64,000 nt of DNA. Source: Linum tenue. Its lineage: Eukaryota > Streptophyta > Magnoliopsida > Malpighiales > Linaceae. The stretch covers positions 46,830,066-46,894,065 of the forward strand of contig CAMGYJ010000006.1 in NCBI GenBank assembly GCA_946122785.1, in the 5' to 3' direction. Below, piece after piece: positions 34,590 through 45,868 of this stretch; the stretch's first letter is position 1, and every line of letters starts with the position of its first letter. The position numbers and the translations under genes are program-made. The notes beneath the pieces are model-generated. The model saw nothing but the letters and a program-made list of their open reading frames with translations, had not been told where the DNA came from and searched no databases.

Positions 34590-34865
34590 TATTTATGTTA
34601 TTATGGACAACTCTGTTAGTTGTTCCGAGAAACAGAGCATGGAAACTCGCCACGCTGTGTACAAATCTCTGGCATTTATGTATGAGATTGTTGGCTCTTA
34701 CCGCGAGCATCTTGGAAAGAGAATTCCTGTGTAATCGTGGCGCAGCTGTGAACTCTGTTGCTGAAGAGGCGGGCGGCGTGGATTTGGGTCTTGTTAGAAG
34801 GAGTAAAAATGAAGAGTTGCTTGGAATTGAAGTTGAACTATCTCAGGTTTTGGACTATTGAGTCT
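34590..34865 (+). pseudogene. Unidentified coding-like fragment in the composite element
   Basis: Two overlapping frames look coding in composition: METRHAVYKSLAFMYEIVGS then YREHLGKRIPV, ended by TAA, and a second frame AVNSVAEEAGGVDLGLVRRS then KNEELLGIEVELSQVLDY, ended by TGA at 34859. I do not recognise the source gene. Given the WD40 and Rab pieces just upstream, a third captured fragment is possible. Confidence 0.3.
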
Positions 34866-35438
34866 CGAATGAACGATAACAGAGAAAATTGCTCGATCTC
34901 GACACTGCAAGGTTCTTGAACCTAAAATTGCTCTCCTGTTCTCCAGAGACAACTGCTTCCTTGAATTTAGCTCTCTTGGTTGGGGAGAAGAAAATTTGCG
35001 CTCCAAAGGCGATGATGCTGCCTGGGTTGGATATTTGGAATTAGGGAGATAAGATTGAGAATGGAGGGGAGAAAGTAGGGAGATCAAATTCTGGTCATGA
35101 AGGGACAAAAGGAATAACGATTCCAAACCCAAGTTTCGGGTGACTAGATACTTTCAGTTTTCATACATGAACACGAAAAAGTGAAGCAAAACCGGTAATG
35201 TTGTTTTAGGATAATTAATAAATGGAAATTTGATTTGAAGAAATTAAAGCAAATCACACGAAACGTTAAAGTAACACTCACCACACCGGCTCTTTTAATT
35301 TAAACAAACAATTTAGGTGGTCTTACTCATTGTTGGGAGATAGAAGGTACTGAAATTGTTATAATGAATTTTTAAATGATTGATAAGCATAACGAATGAT
35401 AAACTATTTTTTGGGATCACAACATAGAGAAAAATAAA

Positions 35439-35459
35439 TTAATGGATGTGATTGTAATT
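35439..35459 (-). repeat. Right arm of the 21-bp perfect inverted repeat
   Basis: Exact reverse complement of 33778-33798. Nothing but AT-rich sequence with repeated ATATTGCC-type words follows up to 35930. Confidence 0.75.
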
Positions 35460-35934
35460 TATATATTGCCACATAATTTATATATAATTTATGTCTTTTT
35501 TTTGTTACTCAATTTTGTTTCTCGTTGCATTGCCACATAATGTTCTTTTTGGTTTATATATATTGTCGCCCAACTCCTTTCACTCCAAAAGGCCGCCCAA
35601 TTTTCGTTTGGATTGATCTATATTGCCGCCCAAAAATGTTAAGGTAAGAAAAAATATTTTTCTTCAATATTTTATAGTGATGCTTTGTTTGGTTTGCTAA
35701 TAGTGTCTATTGGTTGCAAATGTTGATATCGCCATTACTATTATCTAGTGCACTTTACCAATTATGATTAATTACATGACAAGTTTGCAAATCATACAAA
35801 TTGATTCAATATTTTGACTAGTTTTTTTTTAAATTAAGTATATATATGAGGTAGAAATAAGTTGGTTAAAAATTATGAAATTAGTATAATAATATGTATA
35901 AGTTGGTAGCGAGTATGGAGTAAGTAACTCGATG

Positions 35935-36162
35935 CGCTGTCCCGAACAACCCGCAACCTGATTCGCCCGCAACCCGCCTGACCCGAACCTGATAAACCCG
36001 CAACCTGATTTGCCCGCAACCCGATTGAACCCGAACCCGATGAACCCGCAACCCGACTAACCCTTAAACCCGATTGAACCCAAACCGATGAATTCGCAAC
36101 TCGACGAACCCGAAACCCGACTAAACCGCAACCCGATTGAACGCGAACCCGCCCGATTGACA
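35935..36162. repeat. Degenerate AACCCG array, right copy
   Basis: Units such as AACCCGCAACCTGATTCGCC and AACCCGATTGAACCCGAACC repeat about a dozen times in the same strand sense as the array at 32150-32420, but with different spacing. It ends at CGATTGACACCTATAAAT, the inverted partner of the left-hand TATAAGTGTCAA. Confidence 0.85.
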
Positions 36163-36381
36163 CCTATAAATATTTGTTATGACAAAAGTTATGTGTCACA
36201 ATTACTTTGTCATAATAAATTTGTGTCGGATGATTCGCGGTCCTATAGTGTGACAAAAATGGTCTACTATTACATTGCAATGTGATAAACTATTTTGTCA
36301 CATTGATTGAAATTTCAGTTGGCAGGAAAGATGGGAGGGAAATTTTTGTAGAATGTGACAAAATTAACGTTTTGTCACTAA

Positions 36382-36729
36382 GGGTCGTTTGGTTTCAGTA
36401 ATAGTTAAATTGATGCATAGTTATCAATACATGTATAATAATATACATGCATATAAGAAAATTGGTGAATTTTAGTTTACATCGTTTGTTTTCTGTGATA
36501 GTTATTGGAATATTTAAATAAGTTATATTATTTTTTCAAAAGAAAACTCAACAATCTCTACCAAACAATCTCAACCAAAACTTGAGATTTAACTATCACT
36601 CATTTTGAGTGATAGTTTGTGTCAAATCAAGCAAACAATGCATGTATTGTTTGTGCAGAAAATTCAACAAAACGATGCATTATGAACAATGCATTCCTCA
36701 TCAAATTATCACCAAAACCAAACGACCCC
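36382..36729. mobile_element. Tourist-type MITE (PIF/Harbinger), 348 bp
   Basis: Ends GGGTCGTTTGGTTT (left) and GGGGTCGTTTGGTTTT (reverse complement of the right end) are inverted copies, and the flanks are TAA at 36379-36381 and 36730-36732. The 3-bp TAA duplication and the GGG-CGTTTGGTT end define Tourist-like MITEs. It landed within or next to a TTTTGTCAC word of the composite element. Confidence 0.88.
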
Positions 36730-36732
36730 TAA

Positions 36733-37239
36733 GTAATTTGTTTTTCTTGTTTTCCTTTTCTGCATTGGAAAATAGATTGTGAAGATCTAACGCGTGGGTG
36801 AGATTTTTCGTTTCCCTCTCTTTTTTTTCACTCTCCAAAATCCATTGCTCCTTTTTTATCCCTCTCCCAAAACCTAGTTCCAGAATCCAAAATTGGCCTA
36901 GTTCCTTCCCTCCTGCAAGCCGTCGATTTCCCACACTACTCAATTAAGCTTCTGGCGAAGGTATCCCTTTGTTCCATAACTCGTTTTTTTTTTGTTCTGT
37001 CAATTGCATGCCAGTTCGTCTTCAATCAACCTTAGGCTAATGGTTGTCTTCGTCTCCGAAGACTAGAATGGGTCGGCGTCTTCCTTCCATCTACTGTTTC
37101 TTTTGATTTTGGTCATTGTCGGCATCGTCCTTCCATCTAGAATGGAGCGAATCTCCAGTATTGATGAGGAGTGCATGAGGAATCAATAATTCCCTAAACA
37201 TTACGTCAGGATTGATGAGGAATCAATAATTCCCAACAG
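36733..37239. other. No gene recognised; short direct repeat
   Basis: Contains a direct repeat, ATTGATGAGGAATCAATAAT, exact at 37212 and imperfect (with an inserted GTGCATGA-like stretch) near 37160-37190. No gene was seen. Confidence 0.45.
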
Positions 37240-37540
37240 GTATTAGTATTTCTGGCGCTTCATGTGTCGTCGTTAATACCTTATTATTGACGATTCTTCA
37301 AAATTGATTTAACAATATTGACGCCGTAGTTCGTCAGAAAACCATGATTTCTTATGCCCCGTTAGAAATAATCTGATTAATAAATTTATATTTGGACAAT
37401 ACTGACGAATAATTATCGTTAGAAAATAATTTCCGACACCTCGTCAGAATTACTCCGATGACGAGATTCTTCCCGACGGGTTTTATCTCAGTTTGTGACG
37501 ACTATGGTACGTCGCCAATGGGTATATTATTTACTTATGA
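37240..37540. repeat. CACTA-like subterminal repeats
   Basis: Short direct and inverted words with GACG/CGTC cores occur about every 20-40 bases, for example TTCGTCAGAAAACC, ATACTGACGAATAATTATCG, CTCGTCAGAATTACTCCGA and TGTGACGACTATGGTACGTC. Such arrays bind the TNPA-type protein in known CACTA elements. Confidence 0.55.
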
Positions 37541-38476
37541 AACTATTTTTTATTATTTTGTATTTGTATATATTTAAATTTTATTATATAATTTGATAAT
37601 ATTACTTGATTTTATATGTATATGTTTATTTTTATAAATATTGAATGTTTTTGCAATAAAAACAAATATCCATCCAAAAAATACTAAATAAAATTCATAA
37701 AATATCTAAAAATTTCAAATATCAAATCAAATATCCAAACATGTAAAACAACAAGTGAAATATCCAAAAATTTTAGACATAAAATGAGAAATCCGAAATG
37801 TCTTATCGAAACATAAAGCTAAATTCAAGCGCTATCATCGTCTGACTCGTCTCTAGAAATAGTTTCACCAATTACATCATCATCTCCGTTACTTGTTTGG
37901 TGTTGTTATTATCCGAAAAAAATCGTGACATAATGAAATAAGTTAATATATGTCTATATTTAATAATTGATAAATTGTTAAAATTTCTAAGTACTAGAAA
38001 TAATAATATTTGTAATAAGTTAACAAACCATACTAGAAGACGGGGCACACTCCATAGGTCTCCAATGTTGCTTATACCATTTGGGGTAGCAATTTCTCAC
38101 ATCTATAATCTCATCCTTCAAGCTTTTGATTATCTCATTTGTCTTCTCTTTTTCTTTCCTTTGCTCCTCTCTACAACGCTTGCTACAACCTTGAGTGGAT
38201 GAAGGCTCAAAAGCCTCCTGGCTTACCCCATACCTCATTCCTAGTATACGATTGCATTTTTGGGGTCCAATTTTCTCTTTATATATGGCAAACCTATTTG
38301 GCTACTCTCCTGAAGAAAATTCATAAATGATATTGAATCAAACCACCATCAAATTAAATTAGGTTAGAATCCTCTTAAAATAAATTTCTTACATGCAATT
38401 CTTGTGCCTTTGGACGAACCCACTCTTTCTTCTTTTTGACATGCAATGCCTTGAAGGTGTCAATTGGATCGGGTTC

Positions 38477-38491
38477 TTTTTCAGTTCTTTT
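38477..38491. repeat. Target site duplication of LINE 2 (3' side copy)
   Basis: TTTTTCAGTTCTTTT, identical to 43344-43358. In the CACTA transposase strand it is part of the coding exon. Confidence 0.85.
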
Positions 38492-38654
38492 ATTTTTTTT
38501 TTCGTTGAATCAGTTACCCTTTGTATTAAGTAATGAATTGCAAATCACCAATTCAAAAGATACAACGAAAGCGGGTCACCATTATGGTTCCCCAAAGGAA
38601 AGAAAAAACAGAATCAAATAAGAAAACATCCAACCGAGCCACTACTCTCTACTA

Positions 38655-41600
38655 CTACTGCAGACTTAACAACCTCAAATCCCGCTGCATCAACTCACGA
38701 ACTACTTCTGCCTCACGAGGATTCTCAGCATGGCATCGCCTACACCGCTCTTGCCATATATATGTGACTAGAAGGCACCATTTAACACCAATCGAGCTAT
38801 GTGGGGATCTTTTCACAGCTGCACAGACTGTCTGCACAGTCTCTGTCCATGAACCTCGAACCAGCTCCTCCTGCAACATCTTTCTAATATACTCACAAGT
38901 TACAAACAAATGATCTCGTGTTTCACTCCCATTGCCACAGAGAACACACTCATCATCACTTACCTTCCCCAACGCAGAAGTTTGCTTTTGGTAGTAATTC
39001 CATCAAGCAAAACCAGCCAGGCTATAAAACTAAACCGAGGCACATAATTCTGGCCCCAAACTACCTTATACCAGTCAACAGCACTGTATTTTGGACGCAG
39101 AGTATCCCAGACCCGCTTAACCGAGTACTTTTCCATAGGGCTCCCATTCCACCAAGCGCAATCCCCCTGCCTGCTAAGGTAAGGTTGTACCTGGGAACGT
39201 TTCTTCAAAATTCGTCGCCAAGCCCAGGAGCTATTTGCATTCTCCTTCATGGTCCAGATATCTCCAGTCTTACAGCGATAATGGAGCATCCAGGCAACCC
39301 ATATAGCCCCTGACTGCATCATCAGTAACCACAACAACCGTAATGAGCAAGCAGTATTCCAGGAGCTAAAGTCACGGATACCTAGCCCCCCTTCTTTCTT
39401 AGGCCTTGCCAATCTCTCCCAAGCAATTTTTGCTCTACCTGTTTCATTCCCATGCCAAAGAAAATCCATACAAATCTTCTGCACTCTCTTAATAATCTTT
39501 TTAGGCAAAATAAAAATATGTAACCAATACTGTACCAGACCTGTAATCACTGGATTGATCAACTGAAGTCTACCAGCAAAAGTGAGTTTTTTAGCTCGCC
39601 ACGAACGAACCTTCTTCGTGATTGCTGCTGCCAATGCATCACAATCCTTATCAGTCAGCTTACCTGAAATGAGTGGCAACCCGAGATATCTCACCAGTAG
39701 GCTCCTCTCAGCAAACCTTGATAGTTCCAAAGCATTCCTCTTGTATTTGACAGATTCTCCCCCCAAAGAATATTGAGCACTTTGCCGGATTACATCGTAA
39801 ACCTGACTGCCAGTAAAACTGATCCAATTTCTGCTTCACCGCCAGAATTGCTCTTGATGATCCCACTGTGAAAATCAGCAAGTCATCCGCGAAACAGAGG
39901 TGATTTAAAGAGATCTTACTGCAAAGTGGATGGTAAGGAATCAATCCCTGCTCTGAGGCTTTAATTAGCATACCTGAAAGCCCCTCCATTGCAAGTGCAA
40001 ACAAATAAGGCGAGAGGGGATCACCCTGCCTCACCCCCTTCCTTGCTTTAAAAAATCCCTTCATTCCTCCATTTACACAAATGCTAAATCGAGCAGTAGA
40101 CACACAAGTAAAAATCCAATCCAGATAACTAGAAGGAAATTCCATCAATCTCATAATTGTAAACAAATAGTCCCAGTTAACCGAATCGAAGGCCTTCATA
40201 ATGTCAATATTAACTGCACATCTAGATGAGAGCTTCTCCCCATGATATCCACTGACAAGATCTTGCGCCAACATTATATTGTCTACTATCTGCCTACCCT
40301 TGATGAAAGCAGTCTGGTTTAAGCTGATTACACTAGGCAAAACCTCACTAAGCCTTTTAGCTAAAATTTTTGCAATTATCTTGTAAAGCACGTTAATACA
40401 AGAAATGGGACGAAACTCTTTAAATGTCTCAGCATTAATTACCTTTGGGATCAGGGCCACAGCTGTGGCATTTACTCCACTAAGAAGCCGATTACTCTCA
40501 AAGAAAGCCATGACTCCTTTTGTTATATCCTCCCCCACTATATGCCATGTTCTTTTGAAGAACCCAGAGGAAAATCCATCAGGCCCAAGTGCCTTATGGA
40601 TATTCATGTGGAAGACTGTTTCCCTGATCTCCTCAACTATTACGGTCTGGCAAAATAACTCCTTACTCTCCTGGGAGAGTTTTCTAGGAATTACCCCTGC
40701 CAAAAGCTGCTGGTCTGGCTTGACTTCCATATTAACCACCCCAAATAGATGCTGATAGAAATCAACCGCTGCATCAGCCACCTGCTCCACATCCTCAACC
40801 ACCAATCCAGCTTCAGTTTTAATCCTTCTAATTGCTCTCTTGGCTGTTCTTATTTTTGCCCCCTCTATTAAGCCCTGCCTGGTACTTTTGTCCCCTCTAT
40901 TAAGCCCTGCCTCTCTAGATTTTTGCCAGAACAACCCCTCCTCAGCCTGCTTTGCAACCTCCAACTGAGTTTCCAACCCTTTCTTCAGCTGCAAGTTTTC
41001 AACAGTAGGAGCAGAGAAACACTCAACCGTTATCAATAGTAGCTGCTTCTCGATCTCCTTTACCTGAGAGGTAATATTAGCAAAGTGATCTTTGTTCAAC
41101 TTAATCAGAGCCTTTTTGACTTCTTTAAGCTTCATCTGCACAATGACCCAGGGATGTCCACGACAGCTTACTGACCACGCTTTCTCTACAGTTGGCAAAA
41201 ACTCAGGGTGATCCCCCCAAAAATCAAAATACTTAAATGGCTTTGGGAGAGACTTCTCTGAGACTTTAGTTTTTACTAGGATACCACAGTGATCTGAAAA
41301 AGTGCATGGAATGGCCTCAGTGACACAATGTGGAAACTCAGAAAGCCAAGATACATTCACCAACACCCTATCTAACCTTTTAGCTATAGGGTTATGCTGC
41401 TGGTTATTGACCTAGGTAAACAAAAGTCCCAAGGTGTTCACATTTTCCAATTCCATGTTATTCCTCCAATCCTCAAAATCTGTCATACTAGAAGATAACT
41501 GCACCTGATTTGAGGCATCACTTGGCTTCAAAATTGCATTAAAGTCTCCTCCGACTAACCAAGGAGCTCCAATTACTTTAATTTGCCCTATGGCAGAGTA

Positions 41601-41953
41601 TGTTTCCCTACGCTCCACTTCATCATTAGCTCCATATACAGCAGTTAAAAAGAAAGAGTCACCCCCTGCTCCTGGACCATAGTACGAACAAAATTTTTGC
41701 TTGGCTTCAGTATAGTCACTGTAACTTCCGGTTTCCAGAACAACCATACTCGACCCAAATCTGAATCACAATAGCTCAGGTACCTCTCCCATCCAACTAA
41801 AAAACCATTCGAAATATCCTCAGACTTAGCTTGCCTCACTCGGGTTTCCAGAACTGCTACTATACTAATATTAAGACGCCTCAGGACTTGAGAAAAGTCC
41901 TGTCTCTTCGAGGATTTATTAAATCCTCGAACATTCCAAAATAAGCAATTCAT
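38655..41953 (-). pseudogene. LINE 2 ORF2: endonuclease, reverse transcriptase, zf-RVT
   Basis: The start is ATG 41953-41951 (MNCLFWNVRGFNKSSKRQDF), the endonuclease N-terminus with the WNVRG motif and the catalytic Glu in VAVLETRV. GDFNAIL follows in the next frame. After an in-frame TAG (41414-41412) the same frame carries SDHCGI, the RT finger FRPISCINVLYKIIAKILAK, AVNIDIMKAFDSVNWDYLF (first catalytic Asp), GVRQGDPLSPYLFALAMEGL, and CFADDLLIF with the Asp pair. A shift near 39750 leads to LTFAGRLQLI and a thumb/linker frame, and another near 38970 to the zinc region ECVLCGNGSETRDHLFVTCE. Target-primed reverse transcription is the family's function. At least three shifts and one stop disable it. 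Confidence 0.9.
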
Positions 41954-43133
41954 GGTGAAGCCTGGGGCTGAAGCCCCACCTTCTTAATACCTCTTTTTGG
42001 AGCATCCTGCAATCGAATAACTGCCTCCTCACCTTGATCCGCGAGGATACTAAATGAAGAGGGAGAAATATGCAGCACACTAGTAGGACTAGGAACAGGA
42101 GACCATATACGTGGCTTAGCACCATGAACAACTCTTTGAAATTCCGCTTCAGTGGGCAGCTTTGGAGATGATCCTGTTGCTGGTAGGGGTGATGAGACCT
42201 CCGAGAAGGAGACATCAAGATTGATACCACCAATGGTAATTCTAGAGGGGGAACAAGCCACTGATGGAGATCTAACTACCAATCCCGTGTTCTGGCTCAA
42301 GTCTGCATCCTCTACCTGTGGGATAGATGGCAGTAGGGTTACCTCAGAATCCACCTTCTCTTTACCATTTTGCTCTTGCTGACCTGATTTAGCCACCCAA
42401 ATCTGTTGCCCCGGCACAAGACCACAACAACCCGTTCCAAACAACTTACAAACTGGACAGACTGGAGGAAGATGGCAGTAATCAACCCGAACCTGAACCG
42501 GTACATCATCATCAGGCCAGATTGTCACTGAATATGGAAACGGACCATCTGCTTTCAGCTCAACCAAGACCTTAGCAAAACCCATCCTGCGCCCCAACCT
42601 CGTAGTATGATCCACTCCCAAGGGAATACCCACCCAGCTGCCAATACGACTAAGTCCCTGGTAGCTCACATACTCAAGAGGAACATTCGATAGCTTCAGC
42701 CAGATCGGAAGAGCCTTCCTGCCCAAATCTTCAGCACTAATTCCCGGAGTCCAAGGGAGAAGATACAGCAAATTGTCGTTGTGAAACCATGGCCCACTTT
42801 CCAAAATCCAGTCACAAGTTGCTTGCGACGGCAGCTGGATGAGAATCAGCTTGTCACAGAGAAGCGAGACCCTTACCTGACCATCCCTTCCCCAAATCTT
42901 ATTGGCCCAACGTCTCAACACCACCAGAGGAGGGATGTCCTGCAAGAACTGACCCACCAGACAATGTTTCCACCTAGCAGCACCTTCATCTCGAACCGTC
43001 TTCGGCATCACAATCCACCATTCACGACCTCAGGCTTAATGTAGCAGAGGCGCTTCGCCTCAGAAATCCCAAATAAGCTCACCCATGGCTTCGCCGGAAT
43101 CAGCTCAGGTACTGAAGTCGATGATGAAGCCAT
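41950..43133 (-). pseudogene. LINE 2 ORF1, nucleic-acid-binding protein (DUF4283 plus zinc knuckle)
   Basis: The likely start is the ATG at 43133-43131 (MASSSTSVPELIPAKPWVSL). The frame shifts by one near 43030, after which a 353-residue frame (43011-41950) continues. It contains WDVLESGP-type text (CDWILESGPWFHNDNLLYLL), IWLKLSNVPLEYVSYQGLSR and FAKVLVELKADGPFPYSV, all matching the DUF4283-type domain of plant LINE ORF1. The Cys/His knuckle CHLPPVCPVCKLFGTGCC follows. The C-terminal part is Ser/Pro-rich linker. Its TGA (41952-41950) overlaps the ORF2 ATG as ATGA. The protein would coat LINE RNA. One frameshift breaks this copy. Confidence 0.8.
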
Positions 43134-43343
43134 GGCGATCCGGATAGAACAGGAATCTCAGAAAAGAGAAGAGGGGGAATAGATTTGCACCGGCTCAGAC
43201 GCCGGCGCGGCGACAAGGTCGCACTGCACAAACCCTAATGGCCCGAACACTCGACTTTCTCACTCAACTTTCTCACTCTAATTGGAATACCTCCATGCGC
43301 ATTATTGATTAACAATATCTTTTCACGGCAAGTTCCAACTTTT

Positions 43344-43358
43344 TTTTTCAGTTCTTTT
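43344..43358. repeat. Target site duplication of LINE 2 (5' side copy)
   Basis: Second copy of the 15-bp duplication. It lies just after a splice acceptor (TTTGTAG) of the transposase gene read on the minus strand. Confidence 0.85.
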
Positions 43359-43795
43359 TATCTACAAAGGAAATAACACAAACACATAAGAATATATTTA
43401 TACAAAAGATGCAATGGAAAAAATTGTGTAAGATAAAAGTAATGCTTTTATGATGAAATCATTATGTACCTCATCGTGTCTACACTTCGTCAAAGGTGTT
43501 GAACCACCCGTAGCACTAGCTCACTCTTATCGCTATTCTCCTTATTTTTTTTTATCACAGATCCCTACAAGATGAAATACAACTAATTAAATAAAAAGTT
43601 TATATAAAAAATTAGTTGTAAACTATGATATCAAAATTCTCTAGCAATATGCAACTTACCTTCCAATTTGGGTCTGACCATTTATGCAAAATTTCCCTCC
43701 AAATAGCGGGAGATACTTGTGGAGGTGGATGTGACACCCAATAATTGACAGATGCATACTACTTGAAGATTTTGTCTCGAATATCATACCTCTAA

Positions 43796-45561
43796 GGATT
43801 CGGGCTCAAATGTACACATTTTACCCCTCATTTTTTTTTCGTTTAGCTTAGTATTTCATCGTTCCTCCACATATTTCACGCTAGATTGTGCTTGTTTTAA
43901 TACATTTCAGGTCCTAGCATGTGTGGAAGGGTCGAGGACGAGTTTTGGGATATTTGGAGGTCAAAAAGCGCAAAAACCGAAGAGAAGTCTGAAGTCCGTG
44001 ACAATTGCCTCGTAACAGTGAAGTGAAGGCGTCTTAGGAAACAACCGCAGTTCATGGACCACAAACCATGAACATCGAGCAATCCATCAAGGTTCGTGAA
44101 GTTATTGACGCCAAGGCAGTTCACGGTCTCTAAGACCATGAACTAGGGCCATTGACCGTGAACCCAGGCGAGTGAAGCGGCGCGTTTTGGATGACGCTGA
44201 GTTCACGGACGCGTTTAGGTGTTCACGGCCGTGAACTAGCCAACGCGTCCGTGAACTAATCGCTTTCGGGCAAATATGAAGACAACAGCGGGGAGAGAGA
44301 AAAGGGAAGCTGGTTTTTGGAGAAGAAACACTTTCTTTCTCTAGGGTTTCAACCTAAACACCAATGGGGAGTTTTAGTGAGAGAGAAAGAGAGTGCTAGA
44401 GTGATCTTGGAGCATCATTGGAGGCTTGGGTGGAAGATTCAAGCCTAGAAGAAGAAGAAGATCTTGAGCTCAAATTTCTAATCCCTCTCTCTCTCTAGAA
44501 ACTCACTCTTTTCTCTTGGGTGTTGTAGATCCCTAACTAATACTTTGTAATTACTTGTTTAGATTGAATGATTAAGTGTGGCTTTGCATCAATTTGAGTA
44601 TTAGAGGTGTTTTCATGGTGATTGTGCATGCTCGTGCTTAGCAATCTAAGGGCTGTGCATGTTGGTGCTAGCAATCTAATTAGCCACCTTAGCCTAGCTT
44701 AGAGAGGAAAATCCCCCTTCCAAGGGAGACTCAATCGAGTTGGTTTTCCTTCCGCTTTCTAAGACACCTAAACTAGGTTAAGTTACGGCAACCCTCAATA
44801 TTGAGTTAAGCACGTCTGTTAATTGCGATTAAGCCGTCCGACCTTAGAGTTGAGTGAGGGAGTAAGTCAACTACAGATTGTCTAAACCGAGAGGGTCGAG
44901 TGACACGGCCTTTCATGCTTACCTCGGTTTAACAATTGAGATTGTGGTCTTCGACCACATATGCATTCCTCTGCGGTGCGCGGTTACCAGTTGCATCTAG
45001 GTTGGCTGTGATTAAGCCGCTCAAACTCCGGTTTGAGGGAGAGACCTAGGAAACCACTAGAGCCTGAGTGAGAGGATTGATCCCATGACAAATCGATCCC
45101 TAGCGAATTCATCCCGTGACAAATGGATCGCTAGTTGCTCCTCCTAGTGGTTCCCCTAGAGTTGGTGAGTGGATTGATCTCGTGAAATATCGATCGCTAG
45201 TGAATTGATACCGTGACAGATTGATCCCTAGTTGCTCACCCCCGAGGTTCACAAATCTACGCCTCACGACTTCATTCAATCCAACAAGTCATGGTAGCTA
45301 GTTGGGGGGAAGCAATTCCTGGGTGAAGCTCCCTTAGTTAGAATTTTCCTTTATTTACTTTTCTTCTCTTGACTATTTGTAGTTCCAATAAATATAAACC
45401 CAAAAGTTGCTTGCTAGATAACAACCTAAGCGATTGAAGTAGGGGTACATGGATTGGCCCGGGTTGACAATTTAAATACTCGCTCTATACTGCACTCGGC
45501 TAGAGTTTAAAAACGTGGGCTCTAATCGGGATTAATTTGTGGTGTAGTTTCGTGCGAGTCA
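43796..45561 (+). repeat. 5' LTR of element A
   Basis: 1766 bp, starting GGATTCGGGCTCAAATG (the 3' copy starts TGATTTAGG, so TG has changed to GG) and ending GAGTCA. It carries the shared LTR core at 43870-43920 and an array of GTTCACGG/CCGTGAAC words (about 44090-44260). Confidence 0.85.
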
Positions 45562-45567
45562 AGTTTT

Positions 45568-45585
45568 TGGCGCCGTTGCCGGGGA
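45568..45585 (+). other. Primer binding site of element A (tRNA-Asp)
   Basis: TGGCGCCGTTGCCGGGGA, seven bases after the 5' LTR. It equals the reverse complement of the 3' end of plant tRNA-Asp(GTC) including CCA, as known for Athila-group elements. Confidence 0.85.
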
Positions 45586-45868
45586 ACCGCGGTCCATTAT
45601 TTTGAAAAGGTCGCTTAGTGTTAATCTAGCATTTTCTATCTTTTCTTTTTGTTTATGTTTTGTGTTTTGTGTGTGTTTTGTTTACCACTCTTCGACTTGA
45701 AGGGTGGTTTGTGTGTGTTTGATTTTTCTTTTTAGTGTTTATGTGTTTATGTTGGGGGTATCCAATAGCACCCGAGAGTGGTTACCCCGAAACTTCATGG
45801 GACGATCAAGAAGGGGGAAGTCGAGGACCCGGATTCTATGATAAACTTACCTTCCAAGAAGAACAAAC

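Larger units (their letters stand above)
31990..36378. mobile_element. Composite inverted-repeat DNA transposon region with captured gene fragments
   Basis: Both ends are rich in GTGACAAA/TTTGTCAC words (31996-32120 and 36185-36376) arranged in inverted sense. The left segment TTTGTCATAACAATTATTTG followed by TATAAGTGTCAA matches the reverse complement of the right segment at about 36150-36190. Just inside both lie AACCCG arrays, and further in a perfect 21-bp inverted repeat (33778-33798 and 35439-35459) encloses pieces of host-like genes. No transposase was found. The exact outer ends and target duplication are not established, and several elements could overlap here. A Pack-MULE-like or hAT-like element is my reading. 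Confidence 0.5.
38492..43343 (-). mobile_element. LINE 2, L1-type, inserted in the CACTA transposase
   Basis: The element runs on the minus strand from a 5' UTR near 43343 to an A-rich tail at 38502-38492. The 15-base word TTTTTCAGTTCTTTT occurs at 38477-38491 and 43344-43358, the target duplication. It carries ORF1 and ORF2 (endonuclease, RT, zf-RVT) and no RNase H. Breaks are few: one shift in ORF1, one in-frame TAG and three shifts in ORF2. It is therefore younger than LINE 1 and nearly full length. Confidence 0.93.
37825..43775 (-). pseudogene. CACTA transposase (Ptta/En/Spm plant family), split by LINE 2
   Basis: The family's conserved C-terminal region is recognisable across exons: SHPPPQVSPAIWREILHKW with a donor after 43660; KENSDKSE and, in another frame, ATGGSTPLTKCRHDE with a donor after about 43465; an acceptor before IKRTEK, where LINE 2 breaks the exon; then EPDPIDTFKALHVKKKKEWV and PKAQEL; then IGPQKCNRILGMRYGVSQEA; and an acidic tail VIGETISRDESDDDSA ending at a TGA (37825-37827). 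The pattern SP-IW-W, GGS, P-FK-TH-K, G-RI-GMGYG is typical of Ptta/En/Spm proteins that bind element ends. Frameshifts and the LINE insertion make it a pseudogene. Confidence 0.68.
37240..43795 (-). mobile_element. CACTA (En/Spm) transposon remnant, interrupted by LINE 2
   Basis: On the minus strand, transposase exons at 43775-43660, 43560-43460, 43358-43344 joined to 38476-38396, and 38321-38020 with a tail to 37825 are followed by a terminal region (37540-37240). That region is rich in inverted CGTCAGAA/TTCTGACG-like words (GACGAATAATTATCGTTAG, CCTCGTCAG, GATGACGAG, CCCGACGGG, GTGACGAC), as in CACTA subterminal regions. The left end after these repeats is not fixed; a CACTACT at 36934 is only a candidate. 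The right end is cut by the LTR of element A at 43796. Confidence 0.65.

Noticed and set aside
36934..36940. CACTACT as the exact end of the CACTA element
   Set aside because: It does not continue like a typical CACTACAAGAAA end and no matching other end is in the window, so the terminus stays unplaced.
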